The position numbers and the translations under genes were made by a program. Below, in pieces: positions 37,661-49,313 of a stretch of 64,000 bases of DNA (positions within the stretch are counted from its first letter, which is position 1; every line of letters begins with the position of its first letter). Under the pieces are notes generated by a model. It searched no databases and was not told where the DNA came from. It saw only the letters and a program-made list of their open reading frames with translations. Source of the stretch: Poronia punctata (lineage: Eukaryota > Ascomycota > Sordariomycetes > Xylariales > Xylariaceae); NCBI GenBank assembly GCA_022579005.1, contig MU401533.1, forward strand, positions 1 to 64,000, written 5' to 3'.

Positions 37661-39659
37661 AGCTTAACTTTTATATTTTAACTAATAATTAGATTTTTAT
37701 ATATAGTTATATAAAGTTTCCTTTTTTTATGTTAAGCTATAAGTATAAGCTATTAATAACTACTTATATGCTTTAATTAGCGCTAGCGTAGCTTTAGCTA
37801 CGTTAAAAGTGCTGCAAACTTTTATAACTTTAATTAAAGTATATAATAGCTATTTACTTTTTTAAAAGCATTGCTTAGCAGTGCTAATTTAAAAAAAATG
37901 TTTTTATTATTATTAACTTATTATATTAGCTTTTAGCTAAACCTAGGCATAGTTTTATAAGCATTATAATATTTATTACTTTTTTACTAAAGTGTTAGCT
38001 TTATAAAAAAGGCATTATAAGTTAAAAGGTAAAATTATTAGTATAAGCTTTTTAAGCTGCTTTTAATTTTATATATTGCTTTATAAAGTTGCTTATAGCA
38101 AGTTATTAATATATGCTTTTATAGCTGCTTTTAATTTAGTAATAGTACTTTATAAAGTTGCGTAGCTAAAAGGTTAGTATAAGCTAATTAAAAACATTTT
38201 TAAGTTAGTACTAATAGCTACTAAGTTTTTTTCTTTTTTTTAGTAGTTTTATAGCGTTTATTTTGCTTAATTATTAAATACTTTTTTAAGTTTTTATTTG
38301 CTATTCTTTTTAATTTTAACTAAAACAATAGTACTTTAGGCTTTTATTAGTTTTATAACTTAAAAGTAACTATTAGTGTGCTTTTATTAGCGCTACTATA
38401 GTTAATTTAATTATAATAAAAGTATTATAAACTTTTATAATTTTAAATAAAGTATATAATAGCTACTGCCTTTTTTAAAAGTGCTCTTTTATAAGTGCTA
38501 GTATTTAAAATAAGCTATGCTTAAGGCCTGCTACTTGCTTTCTTTTTTAAGCTACTAAGTTTATAATAAAAAGCAAAGCTTTTATTAAACTAAAAATATA
38601 TAGACTTATAATTAAAACTACTATGTATAGCTTATATAAAGTTTATTTTTTATTATTTTTTATATTTTAATAATTAAGCTATTGCTTACTAGCTATATAA
38701 GGTTTTTTTTAACTAAGCAGTTTTAATAAACTAATAATAAAGCTACTAGTAATTAAGTTTATAAGGTTTTTTAATTTTATTATAAGTTGTTATATAATAT
38801 TAGTAACTTTTTTTTTTAAAGGTAGCATAAATTTAAAAAAATGTTTAGTACTTTACTTTTAAACTTTTAACTAACTTTAGCTTAATACTAATAGCTAGTA
38901 TACGTGCTACTTGCTACTAAGTACTAGTAGCTACTATAAAAGCTATAAAAAATTAAAAAAAATAATAATAAAAGCTATTTATATTTTTTATTAGCAAGTT
39001 TTTTAAAAATAATATAAGCTTAAGATTTTATTTTAGCTAAGCTATTTATTGCTATTTAAAGCTTTTTTTTTTATTTAGTTTTTAGTTGCTTATATAGCGT
39101 TAAGTTTTTATAGCTTTTTTATTATATTATAAATAACTAAAGTCTTTATTGCTTTTAAGTAATAATATATTTTTTAAAAATATAAACGTTATTTTTTAAA
39201 AAGTTTTATTACTGTTAATAGTTTTTTAAAACGCTTATAAAGTTAATATAAAGGCCTATTAGCTTTAAAAGCATAAAAATAGTAACTTAATTTAAAAAAA
39301 GTTAGTTATTTAATATGTTTAAATAGTTAAAAGTATATATTATAATAATTTTTATATTAAATACTGTTTAAAATATTATACTAGTATTATAAGCATATAA
39401 AAGTAATTAATACTTATTATTACCGGCTGCTTTTAAATATATATTATAATATTTTTAAAATATATTTGCTAAAAAGTTTTTTATATAAGCTAAATTAAGC
39501 GCTTTTAAAAGCAAAAAATAATTTTTAATTATAAAATTATTACTTTAATTATAAATAAAGTTAATTTTGTTTAGTTATAAGCTAAAACACTACTTTATAA
39601 GCTATTTTTTAGTAGTTTTATATATTATTAATATAATGCTACTAGTTATACTTATAACT

Positions 39660-40670
39660 TAAAAAAGTTAGTAAATAGCAAAAAGCTAGTAAGTAGTAAA
39701 AAGCATATATATTTTTTATTAGCAAGTATTAAAAGCTAAGCTAAAAACATTAAAAAAGCTAATAAGTAGCAAAAAGCTAGTAAGTATATATATTTTTTAT
39801 TAGTAAGTATTAAAAGCTAAGTTAAAAATATTAAAAGGCTTAGTAAGCAATAAAAAGCTAGTAAGCAATAAAAGCTTAGTAAGTAATAAAAAGTTAATAA
39901 ATAATAAAGGCCTAGTAAGCAGCAAAAAGTTAGTAAGTAGTAAAAAGCTAGTAAGTATATATGTTTTTTATTAGCAAGTATAAAAAGCTAAGCTAAAAAT
40001 ATTAAAAAAATTAGTAAGTAGTAAAAAGCTAGTAAGTAGTAAAAAGCATATACGTTTTTTATTAGCAAGTATTAAAAGCTAAGCTAAAAATATTAAAAAA
40101 GCTAATAAGTAATAAAAAGCTAGTAAGTATATATGTTTTTTATTAGTAAGTATTAAAAGCTAAGCTAAAAATACTAAAAGGCTTAGTAAGCAGCAAAAAG
40201 CTAGTAAGTAATAAAAGCTTAGTAAATAATAAAAAGTTAGTAAGTAATAAAGGCTTAGTAAGTAGCAAAAAGTTAGTAAGTAGCAAAAAGTTAATAAGTA
40301 ATAAAAAGTTAGTAAGTAATAAAAGGTTAATAAATAGCAAAAAGTTAGTAAGTAGCAAAAAGCTAATAAGCATATACGTTTTTTATTAGCAAGTATAAAA
40401 AGCTAAGCTAAAAATATTAAAAAGCTTAGTAAGCAATAAAAAGCTAGTAAGTAATAAAAGCCTAGTAAGCAATAAAAAGTTAATAAGTAATAAAAGCTTA
40501 ATAAGTAGCAAAAAGTTAATAAGCAATAAAAAGTTAATAAGTAGTAAAAAGCTAGTAAGTATATATATTTTTTATTAATAAGTATAAAAAGCTAAGCTAA
40601 AAATATTAAAAAGCCTAGTAAGCAGCAAAAGGTTAGTAAGCAATAAAAAGCGTATACGTTTTTTGCTAGC
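39660..40670. repeat. Compound array of 18-bp units and a spacer of about 50 bp
   Basis: Runs of an 18-bp unit resembling AGTAAGTAGCAAAAAGTT alternate with a longer unit containing TTTTTTATTAGCAAGTAT and AAAAGCTAAGCTAAAAATAT. The latter recurs at least eight times. The 18-bp run leaves a chance minus-strand frame encoding a six-residue LLLTNF-type repeat; I do not regard it as a gene. Confidence 0.8.
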
Positions 40671-43600
40671 AAATATTAAAACCTAGCTAGTAACTTTAAA
40701 AAGCTAGCAAAAGTTATAAAAAAAAATATTTAAATAAAGCGCTTAAATTTTTATATTATATAATAATTGCTTATAGTATATATTAGCAACAATATAGCTA
40801 AAGTAATTTTATAAAATATAAATATTATTAGCTTTATTAAAATTTTAAAATATAAAATAAACAAAAAAATTATAAACTTAGCTATAGCTTTTTATATTTT
40901 TTATATTAAAAAAAGTATATTAAAAGCAATAATAATGCTATAAGTTTGCTAAAAAGTTTTTAAAATAACTTATTTAATTTGCTTATAGTAAAAAAAAAAA
41001 CTTTTATTTAAAACTTAAAGTAAGCAGTTAAAAAGCTTTAAGCTTAAACCTTTTTTTGCTACAAATTTACTTTATATTGCGTTTTTATATTAATAACTAT
41101 ATTATTTTTAATTAAAAGCTATATAATTAAAATATATAATATAGTATAAAGTAACTTTATTATAAAAAAAAAAAGCGTATAGTATAAGCTTTATTATTGC
41201 TATTTAAAAAGTTTAAATGTTTAAAAAAAAAAAAATATTTAACTTAAACCTTTATATTACCTTACTAGTTTTATATTTATTTTTAAATAAAATTATAAAA
41301 GTAATACTAGCTAATTACTATATAAGCAATAAAACGTTACTAACTTTATTAAATTTAGTAGTATAAGCTTTTAACTAAAATAAAAACTATATTATTAAGC
41401 TTTTATATAAGCATTATTTGCTTACTTGCTATAATTAGCTATAAGTACTATATATAAGCTAATAAATTTAACGCTACTTAAAAACAAAGCTTATAAGTAA
41501 AAACTTATAATTTTACTAAAAAAACTATATAAATAATAACTTTAAAGCTTTAAAAAAGTTGCTAAAAAGTAAAAAGATAGCGTTAAGCAAAATAAAGTTA
41601 AAAAATATATTGCTTATAATACGCTTATTTAATAAGCTAGCATATTTTATTATTTTTAAATAAGCAGAAAATAAATTTAATTAAACAAAAAAATACGTAG
41701 ATTTTTATAAATTAAAAAGCCTTTATTTAATTACCTATACTATATATAAAAAATTATTGCTTTAATAAAAAGATTATTGCTTAAATAAAAAAACTATTGC
41801 TTTAATAAAAAAATTATTACTATAATAAATATTTATACTTACTTTATTAACTAAAAAAAAAATACTTAAGTTTACTTTTTACTTTTTTTAAATTATATTT
41901 TTAATATATAAATATATTAAAAACTTGCTTTAATTTTTTAGCAACTTAAATAGCTAAAAAAATTATTTAAGTTTTTTTTTTTAATATTAACTATAATACT
42001 ACTTATAACTTATTTTACTTACTAATTTAAGTACTTAATAATAAAGCCTATTATTATATTTATTGCCTATACTTATTTTATTATATAAAAATATAAAAAA
42101 AGTTACTTTATAGTTATTAAAACTATAAAAAATACTATAACTAACTTTATAAATATAAAAAATATTTTATATTTACTTATTACTTTTTAATATAAGTATA
42201 ACTGCGTTAAATTAGTTTTTTTTTTACTAATAAAGCTATTGTTATATAAACAAATACTATAGCCTGCTGTCTTTAAAACATAGATTTTTTAAACCTAGCT
42301 TTTTATATAGTATAAAAAGCAATATACCTTATAAACTAAATTTTTCTTATAGCTGCGCTATAGTTTATTTAGGTAATATTTATATAAGTTATTTTAATAT
42401 AAAAAATAACCTATATTTTTTATTTTAATAAAAGTTAGCAGCTAATTTGCTTATATTAGTAGTTATAAATATAGTTATTATAAATAAACAAAAAGTATAG
42501 CTATAAAAGTTTATAATATAGTTTGCTATTATATTTAATTATATAATTACTTAGCTTATTTAATATATTATTTTTAAATTTAAAAGTAGTAAGTTTATTT
42601 ATTTACTTTATAATTAGCTTTTTAAATAAACTATTTTTATTATAAAATATTTAAATTTTAATTATATTATTATAAACATTTTTATAAAACTAATATAAGT
42701 ATAGTAAAAGTATATATATACTTTTTATTAATTATTATGTTTTTTATTAATTAAAAGCAGTAAATAAACTATGTTTACTTAAAACCTTAGTATAAAAATA
42801 AAAAGCTATTAGCTAATATAAAATACTAAATATATAAGCATAAAAGCTAAATATAATTTAAAAAGTAAAAAATAAAAATATTAAGCAGCTAAAGCAAGTA
42901 CTTAAGTACTTATACTATATATATACCTAATTTTAAATAAAACCTTATTTTTTAATAAAAACAGTAGCAATAGCTAATAACTATGCAAGTATTTATATAA
43001 CTTACTTAATATTACTTTAAATTTAGCTTAAGCTTATAATATTTTAAAAAGCAATAAGTTTATTATATTTAAAACAAAAGTTTATTATTTTATAAGCTAT
43101 AATATTATAAAAAAATATAAATATTATATTATAAACTTACTACTTTATTATATATATATATTTTATTAAAGTTTACTATTTTTAATAGCTAAACTTTGCT
43201 TTGCTACTTTATTATATATACTATATTAAAGCTTATTATTTTTAGTAGCTAAACGTAGCCTTGCTATTAGTTTATATATACTTTAGCAAAGCTTTAATAT
43301 TTTTAGTAGCTAAACATTAAAAAATATTATATAAAAAACGTTTAGTTTTTTTAAGCTAAAAAATATATATAATAATAAGTTATAAAGCTAATATAGCAAT
43401 ACTTTATATAAGCCTTTTTTTTTTTTTTTCTTTTTAATTATTTTTTTTAGTAAGCAATAAAACAAGCTTATTAAAAAACTTATATAGCTTTTTTGCTTTT
43501 TTTATATATATAGCATTATTATAAGCATTTTTATTAGCAAAGCTAGTAATTAAAATATTAAGCTTATTTAATAAATAATATATAATATATAAAATACTAA

Positions 43601-44644
43601 TAATATTTTATAATATATATTAAAAACAAGCAAATATAAAAAAGCTAAAATAATATATACTTACTTAACTTTAATAACTTTAACTACTTATTACTATATT
43701 AAAAAATTAGTTAAATATTAAAATAAAAAATAGTAAGCTATATATAAATTAATATAAAAGCTTAGCTATATTATATTAAAACAACTTATATTAAAATATA
43801 GCTATAATTGCTACTAGCATACTATTTATAATAAGTAGTATAAGTACTAATAAAGTTAATATACTTTATTATAGCTACTTAACTATTTAATACGCTTTAA
43901 ATATAGCTAATATATAAGTATATTTTTTATATACTAGTTGCTAGTATATAAGCGTTTTAGCGCAAAAAAAGCAAAGCTTTTAAAGCTTTTTCTTTTATAA
44001 CCTCTTTTTTTAAAAAACTTTTTTTTTTAGCTATATTTTTTTTAGCTATAAACATAGTAATAAAAGTAAAAAAATCTAAAAGTAAAGCAAAAAGCAAAGT
44101 ACTACTATGTTATAATTGCTTTAATAAAAAAATATTAGCTATTATATTAAAAAAAGTATTAGCTATTATATTAGCTATTATATTAAATACTTTTTAATTT
44201 TTTTTATTTTTTTTTTTTCTTTTTCTTTTTTTAGTTATATTTTTATTTTTTACTATAATGCTAAAACTTAAAGCTATAATTAAAAATAAAATTTAGCTTT
44301 TAAAACCTTTTATTGCTTTAAGCAGCATTGCTAACTATGCTAATAAAAAATAAAGCAAAACTAAAAGCAAAAAAGCTACTAATATTATATTAATAAAAGC
44401 TTTAAAGTAATATTAGCAACATATAAATATAAAGTATAAAAAGCCTTTATATTTTATAGTTAAATATAACTAATTACTTAAAAAAAAAAAAAAAAAAAAA
44501 AGTAAAAAATATATAGCAAAAAAATAATATAATATATAAGTACTTATAGCATTAAATAGCTTTATAATAGTACTTATAATTATATTTACTTATATATAAG
44601 TAGATTTTTATTAAGTAAAGTATTTTAATATTTTATATAAAATA

Positions 44645-45590
44645 TAATTACTTACTTTAAGGCTAGTAAGCAAAATATAATTGCTTAGCAAAATATAATT
44701 ACTTAGTAAAATATAATTGCTTAGTAAAATATAATTACTTACTAACTTTAAAGCTAATAAGCAAAATATAATTACTTAGCAAAATATAATTACTTATTTT
44801 AAAGCTAATAAGTAAAATATAATTACTTACTTTAAGGCTAATAGGTAAAATATAATTACTTACTAACTTTAAAGCTAATAAGTAAAATATAATTGCTTAG
44901 CAAAATATAATTACCTACTTTAAAGCTAATAAGCAAAATATAATTACTTACTTTAAAGCTAATAAGCAAAATATAATTACTTACTAACTTTAAAGCTAAT
45001 AAGCAAAATACAATTGCTTAGCAAAATATAATTACTTACTTTAAAGCTAACAGGCAAAATATAATTGCTAACTTTAAAGCTAATAAGCAAGATATAATTG
45101 CCGACTTTAAAGCTAACAAGCAAAATATAATTGCTTAGCAAAATATAATTACTTACTAACTTTAAAGCTAATAAGTAAAATATAATTATTTACTTTAAAG
45201 CCGGCAAGCAAAATATAATTACTTATTAACTTTAAAGCTAATAAGCAAAATATAATTACCTACTTTAAAGCTAATAAGCAAAATATAATTACTTATTAAC
45301 TTTAAAGCTAATAAGCAAAATATAATTACTTACTTTAAAGCTAATAAGCAAAATATAATTACTTATTAACTTTAAAGCTAATAAGCAAAATATAATTACT
45401 TACTAACTTTAAGGCTAATAAGTAAAATATAATTATTTACTAACTTTAAAGCTAATAAGCAAAATATAATTACTTAGTAAAATATAATTACCTACTTTAA
45501 GGCTAATAGGCAAGATATAATTACCTACTAACCTTAAAGCTAATAGGCAAAATATAATTACTTACTTACTTAAAAGCTAGCAAGCAAAAT
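44645..45590. repeat. AAAATATAATTAC tandem array next to the right terminal repeat
   Basis: Dozens of copies of GCAAAATATAATTACTTA in three unit lengths: about 37 bp with ACTAACTTTAAAGCTAATAA, about 33 bp without the extra ACTA, and an 18-bp short form. It runs up to the right terminal inverted repeat and has no counterpart at the left end. Confidence 0.85.
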
Positions 45591-45731
45591 AAAAAAGTTT
45601 TGTATGCAAAGCAAAAAATAAAAAAGTTTTTAGTACAAAATATAAAATAAAAAAGTTTTTTGTACAAAATATAAAAAAAAAAAAAAAAATGCGGAGAATT
45701 GGGGTAATAGCGGATAATGGCTCAATGGCCC
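45587..45731 (-). repeat. Right terminal inverted repeat
   Basis: Reverse complement matches 23821-23965: GGGCC(A)TTGAGC(C)ATTATCC at the tip, a T tract of the same size, and three units of about 30 bp with TTTTGTACAAAAAACTTTTT. The outer 30 bases differ from the left copy mainly by transitions. Confidence 0.8.
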
Positions 45732-46062
45732 TCTATATAGGTGCTTACGATGGTGGGGGACAATTTTGGAGCTTGAGTAAAACAACTAAACCCCCCGCTC
45801 CCGAGAAAAAAAGTTCCGACTGGCGACTCATGTTATAACTATTCTTATATCCCTACAGAACCCGCGCGCATCTCACTTCCTCGCCAATATTTTCCAATCT
45901 CACCATTCCCCTCTATACACTATCAATGCAGCTACGGTAGCGATCGTGGCAGCTCTAGAGATAGTGAGAGGATCTCTAGTAGCATTCCCCTCAACTGGCG
46001 CATTCGCGCATCCGACCGACAGCTCTTTCGTTACACGGTTATCTAACTGGTAGACGGTCGAC
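45732..46062. other. Promoter region of rpc82
   Basis: Base composition is ordinary immediately outside the element. These 331 bases are all that separates the terminal repeat from the Rpc82 start codon. No TATA or CCAAT word is obvious. Confidence 0.5.
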
Positions 46063-48300
46063 ATGTTGGTAGTAAGTCACCCGGGGCACCGTGGGCTTTG
46101 GAACCTAGTCCATACAATTGAAGTTCTGTTGTTTGCTAACCTGGTCGTCGTGCGGCGTTAAAAGACAAAAAATGCTGCAGAGCTTTGCACTCTGCTTGTC
46201 AATGAACTCTATGGCCAGCTTCCTTCGGTACGTCATTCCCCCTTACCCGGGCTTCCCAGTGTAGACTATATACTCATGATGGATTTATTATAGCGCATAA
46301 TTGCCGCCCTTTTGGCAAGAGGTAGATCCAACATAAGGGACATTGCGCTCCATACCTCCCTCAGTCCTAAGCAAGTTCGGCATGGACTCGCTCTCGTCAT
46401 ACAGCACAATCTTATCTTCTACAATACCGATCCAGATAGCGGCGCCACCACGTACGATGCCAACCCACAGGCCTCCTATTACCTTGCTCGAGTTGGAAAG
46501 ATACTGGAAATAATCGACAGGAAGTATGGCACCGTGGCAAAGGAATTGGTAAACGACCTTCTCATGCTCGGCCGTGTTGAAATTGTCGATCTCGTCCGAT
46601 ATATCAAACGGAACCGGGGTCGCAAAAACACCACAAATGGGCATCAGGGCGCCGACCACGATTTTGAGGACCAAGATCATGATGATCCGTTTAATGATGA
46701 TTCACTTTACGTGAACGGGAACAACGGCACGGAAGATGGCGCAAACTCAACGGAAGATATATACAACACTTTGGCGCAGCTCATTGCCGCCGGTGTAATT
46801 GAAACGGTGTCTGCTTCAATGTTCCAATCACCACAGGATCTTAAGGCCAGCATCGAACAAGACTGCCTAAAGGAGTTTCCAAATGGCATCCGGGGGGCCA
46901 AAGTGACAACCGAATTCGACACAATGGTCAGGTCGCGGATAAAGGCGATCGGAGCAGAGCGCACAACCACGAAAAGGAAGTTGCAACAGAGCGCACTATA
47001 TGAGCCGAGCAACATTAAACGACGGAAACTCGCAAATGGGGCGATGTCGAATGGATTTGCTGGCGACAGTGGAGGCGCTATACTCCAGGATGAAGTGAGT
47101 GTTCATGATAGCCCTGGACCTGTAGTGGCCTGCTAACCTTCTATCGCCCTGTAGCCTAACACGGTCATCCGAGTTAATTTCGATAAATGTATGGTGGAAC
47201 TCCGTAACCAGAAGCTCATCGAACATGCCGAAGATTTTGTCGGAGAGACCACATCACAAGTCTACTCAGCATTGTTGGCTGCGCTGTGTAGAAAGGTTTA
47301 TAGGTGTCAACACGACCAGCATGCAATTATGACAGAAGAAGAAGAGGAGAGTTATTACGCCGGGGGCCGTGTTACTGCTGAAGAGGTCTTTGACCATTTA
47401 GACCCCGATATCGACCTATCTAATGGCATAGGCACCTCTGCCAGCGACGATATCGATCCTCGGTTAGCGGAAAGGATTAGAAAGTACCCGCCTCAGACAC
47501 AAGGCTCGCACCTGAAAGGTGCTCTTGAAGAGGGCGACGAGGTTATGGGATCCGACGACGAAGACTATGACCGCAATGGAGAAAACCTCAAAGGCGCGCT
47601 TACGAACGGTCACGGACACCAAAATGGCAACAAGGACGACGGGGATTGTTTCGCGGACGGCCAACCATCCCGGGCTCAGAAGATCCAACAAATGCGCCAA
47701 CATTTACTACTACTTGGAGAGACGAGACAGCAGTTTGTTCGCCACTGCGGGCAGAACGAGTGGACAGTCGACTTTGGGCCTCTTGTACAGCAATTGCGCT
47801 ACGTCGAGTTGGACACCATGATAGAAGACAGCTTTGGGCGACACGGCCTCAGACTTACTCGAATCCTTAGGGAAAAGGGCAAGCTGGATGACAAGACCCT
47901 CCCGGCCATGGCACTCATGAGGAAACCCGACGTCCACGTGAAGATGGCAGAGATGGAAATGGCAGGCTTTCTTGAGGTGCAAGAAGTGCCTCGCGACAAC
48001 AACAGGGCGGCCAACCGAACTATGTTCTTTTGGTTCTTTGATGAGCCTCGGACACTAAAGCGAGTGCTCGATAACGCTTACAAGTCCATGGTGCGGTGCC
48101 TGGAACGCCTGGATGTTGAACGCTACAAGAAAAGGAGCGTGTTGTCATTGGCCGAGCGAAAAGACGTTCAAGGTCACGAAGAAGAATCTTTGCGAGACGA
48201 TGTCTACCAAGAATATCTGGAGTACCTCGACATCGAAAAGAAGCTGCTGAGCCAGGTATCTAGACTGGATGATCTTGTCGCTGTTTTCCAGGACTTCTAA
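46063..48300 (+). CDS. rpc82: DNA-directed RNA polymerase III subunit Rpc82 (RPC3)
   Basis: Four exons: 46063-46071, 46165-46227, 46294-47094 and 47155-48300, giving 672 aa. Introns are 93, 66 and 60 nt. Exon 1 is only nine bases (ATG TTG GTA) before GTAAGT. Exon 2 supplies TKNAAELCTLLVNELYGQLP, and the reading SRIIAALLARGRSNIRDIAL continues into exon 3. This is the first winged-helix domain of Rpc82, which with Rpc31 and Rpc34 forms the Pol III initiation subcomplex that opens tRNA and 5S promoters. Further winged-helix segments follow (for example LSPKQVRHGLALVIQHNLIF). The C-terminal part includes MALMRKPDVHVKMAEMEMAGFLE and ends in a coiled coil (KKLLSQVSRLDDLVAVFQDF). Two acidic N/D-rich loops at about 135-160 and 390-440 are typical insertions. 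No in-frame ATG exists in exon 2 before a stop, so the mini-exon start is required. Confidence 0.9.
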
Positions 48301-49313
48301 GCCTTTACATAGAGAAGAGAAGCTTCCTAGGACAAGCGATAGAGTAGAGGTCCTAAAGACAGAGTGCACTGTGCATTGCATGACGGCGTTTAGGTGGATG
48401 ACTGGCCATACGTTGCTAAGGTATTTTGGTGTTCTGTATAAAATGAAGTACATACTTTAGCTATAACAGCCTACAGCGGCCTTGAAACTTGATGTATATT
48501 TCATCTCGTTCTTACGTATTTGTGGTAGCCAAAATGCAGTGGTTTGTACTTGTACCTTGGGAGAATGTATATATTTATATCAAGGCCAGTTACTCAGGTT
48601 TCACTCATACATGTCATGCAAACATTACCTGGGTAGTATTTTTATAGCAATTCAAAAGATAGGGTACACCTACTCGTCATCTAGACTGCAGCTTACAAGC
48701 ATTTTCCAAGTGTATGTCAAGTACCGAACCTAAATATGGTCCCCAGCAGGGAGGGGAGGGCATTACGTGTGGTATTGAGAGAGGGGTCTGAAAGGGGCGA
48801 CATTAATTCATGCAAGCATCTATACAATACAACTTTGTTATTATGATTAGTTCTATGTATACGAGTACTCATATGCAGCAGTATCCCGGCATGCATTCTA
48901 CCTATACTACGTGTATGTGTACGGTGTAGGAGTGCCCCACGGAACCCGGATGTCCGTCGCCCGTCCTCGGAATTGGTTTTCTTTATCGTCGGGCTGATAA
49001 GGAGAACATGGGCCTCGAAAGCTCTTGGGGTTGTTCATCTGATTGGCTCAACTACAGATGAAACGATGGGGCCTGTGCGAAGTGCTAGCGCCGCTTGGAG
49101 AGAGCGGTGCGCATTCGCAATCGTAAATTTATTAATTATCGGGTGGCTATCAACCCAGCGCGCCTTGAAATTTTGCTTTATAGTCAATCAATCACCTTTG
49201 GGACTCCGACTCCGACTCCGCCCTCGTTCCTTTCCTCCTCGTCTTCCAGGCTGTACCTTTTCAGTAATATACCATCTATTTAATTAATAAATCTTAGATT
49301 CATTTTTTCCACA
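48301..49313. other. Intergenic region between rpc82 and ggc1
   Basis: Rpc82 3' region followed by the ggc1 promoter. No gene is supported. A short GACTCC triplet-like run lies near 49200-49220. Confidence 0.6.
49042..49046 (-). promoter_or_regulatory. CCAAT box (inverse ATTGG) upstream of ggc1
   Basis: ATTGG lies about 270 bases before the ggc1 ATG. It is a possible Hap/CBC site, in line with those near atp15 and qcr2. The evidence is the word match only. Confidence 0.3.

Larger units (their letters stand above)
23821..45731. mobile_element. 21.9-kb TIR-bounded, hypermutated AT-rich element
   Basis: The block begins GGGCCGTTGAGCTATTATCC and ends with the inverse complement of GGGCCATTGAGCCATTATCC. 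The two ends align for about 145 bp, and the differences in the outer 30 bases are mostly C/T or G/A. Base composition changes abruptly at both ends, from ordinary to overwhelmingly A+T. No open frame of meaningful length survives. The interior contains several tandem arrays and dispersed inverted copies, listed separately. The simplest reading is a single large mobile element, possibly with nested insertions, destroyed by repeat-induced point mutation. The superfamily cannot be told: no transposase, polymerase or recombinase is readable. TAGGTG occurs near both ends (23809-23814 and 45738-45743), but this word type is common in this genome. It is not known whether the block is centromeric or facultative heterochromatin. 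Confidence 0.75.

Noticed and set aside
40143..40373. Minus-strand frame encoding LLLTNF-type repeats
   Set aside because: It is a translation of the 18-bp tandem repeat; no start context or conserved features.
23821..45731. Block as a mitochondrial DNA insertion or bacterial contaminant
   Set aside because: No readable mitochondrial genes, rRNA or tRNA, and the ends form a matched inverted pair; the mutation pattern and arrays fit a degenerate repeat element better.
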